A program made the position numbers and the translations under genes. Below, in pieces: positions 1 to 4,966 of a stretch of DNA of 5,480 nucleotides. The notes below the pieces were generated by a model, which was given only the letters and a program-made list of their open reading frames with translations, did not search any database and was not told where the DNA came from. The stretch lies in NCBI GenBank assembly GCA_020350905.1, contig CP070843.1, positions 2,592,937 through 2,598,416 of the forward strand. Reading direction: 5' to 3'. The DNA comes from Deltaproteobacteria bacterium. GTDB lineage: Bacteria; Desulfobacterota; Syntrophobacteria; BM002. How positions within the stretch are numbered: the first letter of the stretch is position 1; each line of letters starts with the position of its first letter.

Positions 1-278
1 ACCAACCGCAGAATATTCGGATCCCGGCGCAGCTTGTCCGGGGCCCAACCGCCCGGCACCAGCAGCGCCTCCAGATGGTCGGCGGTGATCTCTTTAGCGC
101 CAACTTGACTTTCGACGGTCAGCCCGCCGCTTTTGCTTGTACAGGTTTCACCGCCCTTGGTGGCAATCACCTTGACTTCTGCGCCTTCTTCTTTCATACG
201 CATGTACGGTACCCAGAATTCCAAATCCTCATATCCGGGACCGACCAGAATACCGACAGTTTTTCCTTTGAGCAGCAT
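1..278 (-). CDS. DJ-1/PfpI family protein (5' part, cut by left edge)
   Basis: This is the N-terminal 92 codons of a DJ-1/PfpI (class I glutamine amidotransferase-like fold) protein; the rest lies beyond position 1. The protein begins MLLKGKTVGILVGPGYEDLE. The hydrophobic first strand followed by GYEDLEFW (residues 15-22) matches the PfpI 'G-[FY]-E-[DE]-x-E' turn, whose Glu (E17) is the conserved acidic residue next to the nucleophile. The segment LVPGGWAPDKLRRD (73-86) matches the family's PGGxxPDxLR motif. The catalytic Cys, expected near residue 100, is outside the window, so activity cannot be judged. Family members act as proteases, chaperones, deglycases or hydratases, and I cannot say which applies here. 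The start is supported by an excellent Shine-Dalgarno, AAGGAGG, a few bases upstream. The gene lies 116 bases downstream of the lipoprotein peroxidase on the same strand, with no clear terminator between them, so co-transcription is possible. Confidence 0.88.
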   Translation of the reverse strand, partial: MLLKGKTVGILVGPGYEDLEFWVPYMRMKEEGAEVKVIATKGGETCTSKSGGLTVESQVGAKEITADHLEALLVPGGWAPDKLRRDPNILRL

Positions 279-394
279 CCTTCCCTCCTTTAAACACATT
301 TGAGATACTTTGGTACGACTTTCGAGCACACTTACTTTTGGCTGCAGCATGCATTGCAATCAACACCAAGCTCCGGCCCCATCATTATATGCTT

Positions 395-1021
395 TCAAGT
401 AGTATTTAAGAGTTCCTCCGCCTTTTCGAAGGCCTTCTCCATATCAGGAAGATGGGTAATATCGGAGACTACCTGAATATAGCGCACCTTACCCTCTTTA
501 TCCACAAGGATAACCGAGCGTGAAAGAAGCATGAGATCTTCAACCAGAAGCCCAGTTGAGCGTCCGAAAGCAGCCTCACCGTGGTCAGAAAGGTATTGAA
601 GATCATCTAGTTTTGCCTCTTTGGCAAAGCGTTTTTGTGCAAAAGGGGTATCCCGGCTTATGGTGATGCGTTTGATCTGCTGCGGTAGCTTGTCGCCCTG
701 CTCGCCAAGATAGTGGGTCTGGGCGTCACAAACCGGTGTATCCAAAGAGGGTACGATGCTTAGAAAGAGAATCGATCCTCTCATGGTAGACAGATCAACC
801 TTCTCCATGGTCTTCGCATCCCTCAACTGCACCGACGGCAAGGTGTCTCCCACCGCTATGGGTGTGCCGAGAAGTTCAAAAGGTTTTCCTTTCATGGCCA
901 CAGAACTCCCGGGTTCAATAGAACCCTCATCTACTGGTATATCCGGTCTTGTCTGGGCACAGCCAAGGAGCAGCGCCATAAAGACAGGTAGTATTATCGA
1001 GAGATTTTTTCGTGTTAGCAT
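395..1021 (-). CDS. tpx: Tpx-like thiol peroxidase lipoprotein without resolving Cys
   Basis: This 208-residue protein is a peroxiredoxin of the Tpx family, which reduces hydroperoxides through a peroxidatic cysteine. The N-terminus, MLTRKN plus a hydrophobic stretch, ends in LLGC, a type II signal peptide with the lipidated Cys at 21. Position +2 is Ala rather than Asp, so outer-membrane anchoring with a periplasmic domain is inferred. A linker leads into a Tpx domain from about residue 44, and about 164 residues follow, close to the length of E. coli Tpx. The motif PSLDTPVCD places Thr95 and the peroxidatic Cys98; Arg168 in LLSRSVILVD matches the third active-site residue. Where E. coli Tpx has its resolving Cys95 (PFAQSRFC), this protein reads PFAQKRFA, so Ala133 replaces it. 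The only other cysteine is the lipobox one. A TTG nine codons upstream is also in frame, but ATG at 1021 is chosen because the Shine-Dalgarno lies inside that extension. Typical Tpx proteins are cytoplasmic or periplasmic and soluble, so lipidation is unusual. Confidence 0.9.
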   Translation of the reverse strand: MLTRKNLSIILPVFMALLLGCAQTRPDIPVDEGSIEPGSSVAMKGKPFELLGTPIAVGDTLPSVQLRDAKTMEKVDLSTMRGSILFLSIVPSLDTPVCDAQTHYLGEQGDKLPQQIKRITISRDTPFAQKRFAKEAKLDDLQYLSDHGEAAFGRSTGLLVEDLMLLSRSVILVDKEGKVRYIQVVSDITHLPDMEKAFEKAEELLNTT

Positions 1022-1028
1022 GTTGGTT

Positions 1029-1036
1029 CCTCCTCT
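1029..1036 (-). promoter_or_regulatory. Ribosome binding site that fixes the tpx start
   Basis: On the minus strand this reads AGAGGAGG, seven bases before the ATG at 1021. It lies inside the in-frame TTG-initiated extension that reaches 1048. That favours the shorter protein, which starts directly with a normal lipoprotein signal sequence. Confidence 0.8.
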
Positions 1037-1429
1037 AAATAATCGCAAGGAAAAGCATTACGAAAGGGTGGTCATCGATCCGCTCAGTAAACTTCTCTAT
1101 ATATGAAATGTGTAGATAAGATCGACTGATGGAAAAGTAAAGTGCTCGGTGGGCGAGTCAAGCTAATTCCATAGGCGAATCGACAAATGACTACAGGATT
1201 CTTTGAATGCGGATTAGGGGGCAAAAAGACCGTTTTTCGGCACGCAGCATGCAGTAAGAACCGATTCCCGACCGTCTCCTGGCCAGTGACATGGTTGAAG
1301 TGTGATCAGATATATGGAAGAATCAGATCGCATAATAACCGAGGCTGAAACGCAAAGGCATGAAATTCAAAGAATATGAAGAGGTGTCTATCAATGATCG
1401 GGAAAGCGGTCGGGAAAGCCGACTAAGGC

Positions 1430-1451
1430 GGATGTAAATATTTCAACATCC
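1430..1451 (-). terminator. Possible weak stem-loop after the iron-sulfur gene
   Basis: Inverted arms GGATGT and ACATCC enclose a ten-base AT-rich loop, beginning 28 bases past the stop codon of the minus-strand iron-sulfur gene. The stem is only six pairs and no T-run follows, so it is at best a weak transcript-end structure. Confidence 0.25.
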
Positions 1452-1478
1452 TAATTTGCCCCGACTCCGGCACCAATC

Positions 1479-2315
1479 TCAGCACTCTCTGCGTTGATCG
1501 ATTGCTCTCCTGCCAACCGGACACACCAGTTCGCATCTTCGGCAATAGCGGACCACCCTGGATGCCTTTTCGGCTCCTTCAGCAGCAGTCCTTTCGCTTT
1601 TGGCCATATCCGATTCCATCTGCACATTGCACAGATGGCGATCGTAGCCCCCATCCCTGCCCGGCAGTTCAGCGAGCCCCATTTGACCCTGTGAATACTT
1701 CTTGCTTGCAAAAGCGTCTTGAGGGCACACCTTTCTGCACGGCATGTCGCACTCTCTGCAGGGATCGAACACTAGAGGGCCAGTGGAAGGCAGCTTCAAG
1801 TAAGTAAATAGAGCTCGAAGCCTGACCTTTGGGCCGAAATCAGGCGTCAGAAAAAGATTGTTTTTGCCGATGCACCCCAACCCGGCCATCGCAGCGGCGT
1901 CCTTGAGGAAGACGCCTCCCTTCTCGATGTAATAAGGAAGTTTTTTGCTCTCAACGCCTTTTTTTTCTTCAAGCCACTTTGACAATCGGTCGTTTATGGA
2001 GATCAACATTTGGTTTCCGGGAGTCCCGCCGCGGCAGCCCTCTATCCACCAGTCCAATTCCGGCTTGTAAGTGGGATGTGGAACAGCAAGCACAATTATG
2101 GAGCGAGCACGCTGAGGCCATGCGAACTCGCCCGGTGCAATCCCCTTGGGCTCTTTGGTCCCAATTCCTCTGAAGCTGTCAAGCTTGCTGTAGATGACAT
2201 GAGACGGAGACCGCCTGAGCTCTGAAACATCTGCAATCCCCGCCAAACAAGCCCCAAATTCCTTTGCTTTTTCAAGTATTTCGTCTGTAAATTCCTTATG
2301 CCCGGTTCTTTCCAT
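1479..2315 (-). CDS. QueG-related double [4Fe-4S] protein (COG1600-like)
   Basis: This 278-residue protein resembles the epoxyqueuosine reductase (QueG)/COG1600 group. It begins MERTGHKEFTDEILEKAKEF, then GACLAGIADVSEL, the usual N-terminal helix-strand start of the group. The centre, GGVFLKDAAAMAGLGCIGKN (133-152), is the conserved 'aGLGxIGkN' segment. Two ferredoxin-type clusters can be assigned: Cys186, 189, 193 and 197 (CxxCxxxCxxxCP), and Cys229 with 258, 261 and 265 (CxxCxxxCP). True QueG carries a 'vDsGPvxER' segment with the catalytic Asp just before the GLG motif. Here that place reads YYIEKGGVFLKDA, so queuosine synthesis is doubtful and a related redox or cobamide-binding role is more likely. 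Genes of this kind are often labelled 'epoxyqueuosine reductase' automatically. The ATG at 2315 is preceded at eight bases by GAGAG, a modest Shine-Dalgarno; the frame stays open upstream to 2747 but that part is not protein-like. The exact substrate is unknown. Confidence 0.85.
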   Translation of the reverse strand: MERTGHKEFTDEILEKAKEFGACLAGIADVSELRRSPSHVIYSKLDSFRGIGTKEPKGIAPGEFAWPQRARSIIVLAVPHPTYKPELDWWIEGCRGGTPGNQMLISINDRLSKWLEEKKGVESKKLPYYIEKGGVFLKDAAAMAGLGCIGKNNLFLTPDFGPKVRLRALFTYLKLPSTGPLVFDPCRECDMPCRKVCPQDAFASKKYSQGQMGLAELPGRDGGYDRHLCNVQMESDMAKSERTAAEGAEKASRVVRYCRRCELVCPVGRRAIDQRREC

Positions 2316-2705
2316 TTGATCAACTCTCGTCCACCTGAAAATGCTTTTTGTTCTTTCACTCCTGCCGAACTCCCACCCTGAAATGAAAAGAAGGGAGAAA
2401 GCAAGCGAAACACTCCTCGAAGTATACCTTACGACTCTTTCATTCGCTACTCCTTGCCGATTAGCCGGCGCTTTCGGTCGGACCAAGCTAATAATTCGGT
2501 AAGCAGTGGACAACAGGTCCGACCACTTGTCATAACAATGTAAACCTATTCTACTCACCCTTCGAAAAAATCGCTTAGAAAATTCCTTGGGCCTATGATA
2601 AAAGATAATCATCTTTGCTGGCCGAGGACCCCACCTTTCGAATTTGTACTCACCGGCTAGGGAACCTCTTCTGCGAAACACCCTAATTACAAAGGAGCTT
2701 GACCC
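2316..2705. other. Divergent intergenic region
   Basis: These 390 bases separate two divergently transcribed genes and should hold promoters for both. Frames are open on the minus strand, but the implied sequence is Arg/Ser/Phe-rich and lacks recognisable motifs, so I do not call a gene. The visible structure is a 9-bp inverted repeat at 2476-2524. The plus-strand gene has its ribosome binding site AAGGAG at 2692-2697, eight bases before ATG. No promoter with correct spacing stood out; TTGTCA at about 2528 and the TATGAT/GATAAT hexamers near 2594-2611 are candidates without good partners. Confidence 0.6.
2476..2524. repeat. 9-bp inverted repeat in the divergent promoter region
   Basis: GGTCGGACC at 2476-2484 and its exact reverse complement GGTCCGACC at 2516-2524 are separated by 31 bases. 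In RNA they could form a GC-rich stem closing a large loop; in DNA the roughly 40-base centre spacing could hold a dimeric or tetrameric regulator. No role is proven. Confidence 0.45.
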
Positions 2706-3668
2706 ATGATTAAGGAGATCACGGCGCAGGAACTCAATCCCGAGCACTTCATCAATGAAAAGATCAAAGACATTCAGGACATCGTTGGGGACGGAATGGC
2801 GATCAACGCCCTTTCGGGAGGCGTCGATTCATCCACTGTGACCATGCTTGGGCATCGAGCCCTGGGCAAGAGCCTCAAGACAGTTTTTGTTGAAAACGGC
2901 CTTATGCGTGAGGGAGAGGCCGAGCAGGTCGTGGGCCTTTTCCAAGAGTTCGGCGTCGAGGTGGACGTGGTCGATGCACGCCAAGAGTTCTTTGCTGCGC
3001 TCGAGGGAGTCGACGATCCGGAAGAGAAGCGCGAGGCCATTACCCAGACCTTTTACCGAACCGTGTTCGGGCGTATGGTCAAGGAAAGTGGAGCAAAGTA
3101 TCTACTGCAGGGAACTATCCTGACCGATGTCGACGAAACGGTTGCAGGGATAAAGCGGCAGCACAATGTGTTCGAGCAACTGGGGATCGACCCGCAAGAA
3201 GCCTTCGGCTACCGCATAATAGAACCGCTCGTTCAGCTTCGCAAGGACGGGGTTAGAATGATTGGTAAGGCTCTTGGTCTTCCGGCCGAACTGTTCGAGC
3301 GTATCCCCTTTCCGGGACCGGCCCTTGCCGCGCGCGTGATAGGTGCGGCGACCCCAGAGCGCATCGAGACGGTGCGCAAAGCCACGGTCATTGTCGAGCA
3401 GTTGCTGAAAGCTACCGAGGCATTCCAGTATATGGCGATCCTTCATAAAGACCGCGTGACCGGCATGCGCGACGGTAATCGCGATTTTGGTCAACAGATT
3501 GAGGTGCGTTGCTGGGAAAGCGTGGATGCGCGGACGGCAACACCGACTCACCTCTCATTCGAAACCCTTGAAAAGCTTGCCAGCGAGCTTATCCGCGATG
3601 TGCCTGGCATTGTCAGCGTCACGTACAACATAGCACCGAAACCCCCCTCAACGATCGAGGCGGTATAG
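2706..3668 (+). CDS. guaA: Stand-alone GMP synthase ATP-pyrophosphatase subunit-like protein
   Basis: This 320-residue protein matches the ATP-PPase plus dimerisation half of GMP synthase, which adenylates XMP and aminates it to GMP. The pyrophosphate loop SGGVDSS is at residues 37-43, FVENGLMR at 61-68 (E. coli FVDNGLLR), LLQGT at 133-137, PFPGP at 201-205 and a terminal KPPSTIE at 312-318. The N-terminal glutamine amidotransferase domain of the usual ~525-residue bacterial enzyme is absent. Length and layout are like the archaeal two-subunit enzyme, but no amidotransferase partner gene is in this window. Several signature places differ: the lid motif usually written IK[ST]HHN reads IKRQHN, and the end is TIEAV instead of TIEWE. 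It may therefore work with a separate GATase subunit, use free ammonia, or act on another substrate as a GuaA paralogue. The start ATG has AAGGAG eight bases upstream. The stop codon lies in a GCATAGG-type repeat. Confidence 0.88.
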   Translation: MIKEITAQELNPEHFINEKIKDIQDIVGDGMAINALSGGVDSSTVTMLGHRALGKSLKTVFVENGLMREGEAEQVVGLFQEFGVEVDVVDARQEFFAALEGVDDPEEKREAITQTFYRTVFGRMVKESGAKYLLQGTILTDVDETVAGIKRQHNVFEQLGIDPQEAFGYRIIEPLVQLRKDGVRMIGKALGLPAELFERIPFPGPALAARVIGAATPERIETVRKATVIVEQLLKATEAFQYMAILHKDRVTGMRDGNRDFGQQIEVRCWESVDARTATPTHLSFETLEKLASELIRDVPGIVSVTYNIAPKPPSTIEAV

Positions 3669-3820
3669 GGCATGGGGCAGAGGGAAAGACAGCCGGCAGG
3701 AGGCAGCGGGCCGCTACCAGCCATTTCTACTAGACACTAGGCAGAGAGATCGCATAGGACATAGGGAAAAGGCACGGAGCATAGAGTGACCGATCTTGAA
3801 TTTGCTCTATGCTCCATGCC
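3664..3820. repeat. Degenerate GCATAGG-type repeat cluster
   Basis: The 200 bases between the GuaA-like gene and the next gene are rich in related short units: TATAGGGCATGGGGCAGAGG at the stop codon (3664-3683), GGCAGAGAG (3740-3748), GCATAGGACATAGGG (3752-3766), GCACGGAGCATAGAG (3772-3786), then the same motif inverted (3805-3820). They look like degenerate copies of a heptamer GCATAGG or GCATGGA. A further pair occurs after the next gene. No coding function is apparent. Confidence 0.6.
3771..3820. repeat. 16-bp inverted repeat (hairpin) before the 103-residue ORF
   Basis: GGCACGGAGCATAGAG (3771-3786) and CTCTATGCTCCATGCC (3805-3820) pair over 16 positions with one mismatch, around an 18-base loop. 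No run of T follows, so it is not a classical intrinsic terminator. It could protect the 3' end of the upstream mRNA or attenuate transcription, or simply be two oppositely oriented copies of the repeat unit. Confidence 0.75.
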
Positions 3821-3869
3821 CTTTGCTATCCTACTGGCTAACGGATTCTTTGATTTAGGAGGCGACTGG

Positions 3870-4181
3870 ATGGAAGAAAAGGACAAACTGTTAGGAATCG
3901 AGGACTACCTCAAGGAGTTGTTGCCCGGATGTGTTATTGAGAACACATGGGATTCCAAATCTCGCAGACATGTGTTTCGCGTTGACGCTCCCACTGGCGA
4001 AACAAAACATACTATAGGTATCTCCAGTGAATTCGTCAGCGATAACGAATTGGAGGATATCGTCATTTGTCTTAGATTATATAATCTTAGGGGATACCTC
4101 GAAATATTCGGAAACAAAGAGGTTTTGGTAACTGACGATGGTATAAATCCTGAAGGGATACGGCCTTCGATGTTGGCATAG
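3870..4181 (+). CDS. Hypothetical protein, 103 residues
   Basis: I do not recognise this family. The protein begins MEEKDKLLGIEDYLKELLPG, with an amphipathic helix, then a polar beta-rich middle (HVFRVDAPTGETKHTIGISS) and a segment DNELEDIVICLRLYNLRGYL. The end is EVLVTDDGINPEGIRPSMLA. It is acidic overall, with two cysteines, no signal peptide and no membrane segment, so a small cytoplasmic alpha/beta protein is likely. The start is firm: AGGAGG at 3857-3862 lies seven bases before ATG. The same frame is open back to 3786, but that part lies over the hairpin and is not protein-like. Base composition looks more AT-rich than in the GuaA-like gene upstream. The stop codon falls inside a GGCATAGGGCATAGAG repeat, so the last residues may derive from repeat insertion. 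Confidence 0.7.
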   Translation: MEEKDKLLGIEDYLKELLPGCVIENTWDSKSRRHVFRVDAPTGETKHTIGISSEFVSDNELEDIVICLRLYNLRGYLEIFGNKEVLVTDDGINPEGIRPSMLA

Positions 4182-4234
4182 GGCATAGAGAAGAGAACAG
4201 GATAGGTTCTTAGAGAATTAGAAAGTTAGAGAAT
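4175..4234. repeat. Repeat-rich gene end: GCATAGG pair and TTAGAGAAT pair
   Basis: GGCATAGGGCATAGAG (4175-4190) is a tandem pair of the heptamer seen upstream of the 103-residue gene and contains that gene's stop codon. It is followed by TTAGAGAAT at 4210-4218 and again at 4226-4234, a 16-base period. The rest of the convergent gap to 4296 shows no strong terminator. Confidence 0.6.
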
Positions 4235-4296
4235 CAGTCAAAGAGGTCAGTTATTCACAGATTACCGTTTACCGCTTCCCACGGGATATGAGATGT

Positions 4297-4611
4297 TCAA
4301 TGCCATCGTACTTCCCGGGTGTAATCCTCAATGTTTTTACATCCGGCCTTATCATCCATGATTCGACGGACACCTTCGCTGATAAACTCAAAGGCATTTT
4401 GTAACTGTTTTCGCTCTTCCTGAGTTGGGGGATTGTTGGGATCGAAGGCCAGTTCGATGACATAATTCCAGCGCTCCTCTGGCTCAGCAACCGGGTCGAA
4501 AAAGATTAAACTGAAGCCAACACAGGGCGCTTGCTTCTTACTGCAGATGCGCCGGACGGCCTGAGCCGTTTTTTCAACCCACTTGGATAAATCCATTACT
4601 CCTGGCTTCAT
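4297..4611 (-). CDS. Hypothetical protein, 104 residues, coupled to zinc-ribbon gene
   Basis: I do not recognise this family. The protein has a helical start (DLSKWVEKTAQAVRRICSKK), then a central beta-like stretch with hydrophobic and aromatic residues (CVGFSLIFFDPV), then EERWNYVIELAFDP. After NNPPTQEE comes a second helix (RKQLQNAFEFISEGVRRIMD), and the end is basic-aromatic (EDYTREVRWH). Cysteines are at 23, 30 and 90. There is no signal peptide or membrane helix. The ATG at 4611 overlaps the stop of the upstream zinc-ribbon gene as ATGA, and AAGGTG lies eight bases before it, so translational coupling is likely. A second ATG five codons later (MDLSKW) follows an AGGAG, but that is too close to be a good site. 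The pair probably acts together; its function is unknown. Confidence 0.7.
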   Translation of the reverse strand: MKPGVMDLSKWVEKTAQAVRRICSKKQAPCVGFSLIFFDPVAEPEERWNYVIELAFDPNNPPTQEERKQLQNAFEFISEGVRRIMDDKAGCKNIEDYTREVRWH

Positions 4612-4853
4612 TGGATTGTCACCTTTCGCCCGGACGCTTGAAAAATGTATTCTTCTTCCTCAGGGTGAAGCCTGTAAGCGTAAACGCGCTTGCACTCTAT
4701 GCACTGCAATCTCATGAGGTGCGAATCCTCTTCTATCAACACTCGATTACAATCAGCACAGAACAGCTCGTAAAGCCGAAGCCCAACAGCAATCCGAATC
4801 TCTCCCCCTGAAAGACGGGCTTCGTTTGCTTTTGTTTTGCGCAAGGTATTCAT
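4608..4853 (-). CDS. Small zinc-ribbon protein, 81 residues
   Basis: The protein carries two CxxC knuckles, FCADC (Cys32, Cys35) and QCIEC (Cys51, Cys54), 15 residues apart. This is the layout of a four-cysteine zinc ribbon that could bind one structural Zn. A basic, helical N-terminus (MNTLRKTKANEAR) precedes the domain, and an acidic tail (HPEEEEY) follows. The compact ribbon with CKRVYAY after the last knuckle recalls small nucleic-acid-binding zinc fingers such as phage Com-like proteins, but that resemblance is weak and I do not assign it. The ATG at 4853 has only a poor ribosome site (GTGAGAA). The GGGGGAG stretch some 40 bases inside the gene hints that a shorter form starting just before the ribbon could exist, although no standard start codon follows it. 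The gene is the first of a two-gene unit, downstream of a -24/-12 promoter. Confidence 0.72.
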   Translation of the reverse strand: MNTLRKTKANEARLSGGEIRIAVGLRLYELFCADCNRVLIEEDSHLMRLQCIECKRVYAYRLHPEEEEYIFQASGRKVTIQ

Positions 4854-4873
4854 TTCTCACTCATGGCAAGTCA

Positions 4874-4966
4874 GGCAATAATGCCAAATATCTACTTGCG
4901 CGATCTTGAAACGTTGCAATTAGGTGAACAGCAATTATTATGCCAAATGGTGTACCTGCGCTTGAA
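4874..4966 (-). repeat. Imperfect direct duplication of the -24/-12 promoter segment
   Basis: Two related segments, 4874-4910 and 4930-4966, lie about 59 bases apart. Shared blocks on the plus strand are ATGCCAAAT, a TACTTGCGC/TACCTGCGC block and CTTGAA. The copy nearer the gene reads ATTTGGCATTATTGCC on the minus strand. It lacks three bases between the GG and GC elements, so it cannot be a normal sigma-54 promoter. Confidence 0.6.
4930..4946 (-). promoter_or_regulatory. Sigma-54 (-24/-12) promoter for the zinc-ribbon operon
   Basis: Read on the minus strand the site is TTGGCATAATAATTGCT. It matches the RpoN consensus TTGGCAC-N5-TTGCW: the GG (4944-4943) and GC (4932-4931) dinucleotides have the required spacing, and only the C of GGCAC differs. 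Transcription should start near 4919, leaving a leader of about 65 bases before ATG 4853. Such promoters need an AAA+ enhancer-binding activator; a palindrome at 5004-5013, about 90 bases upstream of the start, is a candidate site. The assignment is from sequence match only. Confidence 0.55.

Larger units (their letters stand above)
1022..1478. other. Non-coding stretch between the iron-sulfur gene and tpx
   Basis: These 457 bases contain no convincing gene; the reading frames present are short and lack ribosome binding sites. The part next to tpx should hold its promoter, but no clear -35/-10 pair is visible. Three small structures can be seen. First, a 12-base tandem pair (TCGGGAAAGCGG then TCGGGAAAGCCG) spans 1398-1421, the second copy forming GTCGG/CCGAC arms at 1409-1413 and 1419-1423. 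Second, GGATGT/ACATCC arms at 1430-1435 and 1446-1451 flank an AAATATTT core, just past the end of the iron-sulfur gene. Third, on the minus strand, CCGAAAAACGG followed by TCTTTTTG around 1224-1240 could be a weak terminator. Confidence 0.6.

Noticed and set aside
384..389. TATAAT on the minus strand upstream of the PfpI-type gene as a -10 box
   Set aside because: No acceptable -35 element was found at 16-18 bases, and a single hexamer is common by chance.
756..1106. Plus-strand open frame of 116 codons
   Set aside because: It lies antisense to the well-supported lipoprotein peroxidase and has no motifs.
1224..1240. CCGAAAAACGG plus TCTTTTTG on the minus strand as an intrinsic terminator
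   Set aside because: The stem has only three or four pairs, and the site is about 240 bases past the upstream gene's stop; it is mentioned only as a weak possibility.
1360..1437. Short plus-strand frame starting MKFKEYEEVSINDRESG
   Set aside because: It has only 25 codons, its possible ribosome site is too close to ATG, and its sequence is mostly the tandem 12-mer repeat.
2096..2413. Minus-strand open frame of 105 codons
   Set aside because: It overlaps the QueG-like gene in another frame and has no recognisable motif.
2316..2747. A minus-strand open frame that would add 144 residues to the QueG-like protein
   Set aside because: The added sequence is Arg/Ser/Phe-rich with no family match, overlaps the start of the divergent GuaA-like gene, and the protein family begins at about the ATG at 2315.
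3102..3551. Minus-strand open frame of 149 codons
   Set aside because: It is antisense to the GuaA-like gene, whose conserved motifs fully explain this region.
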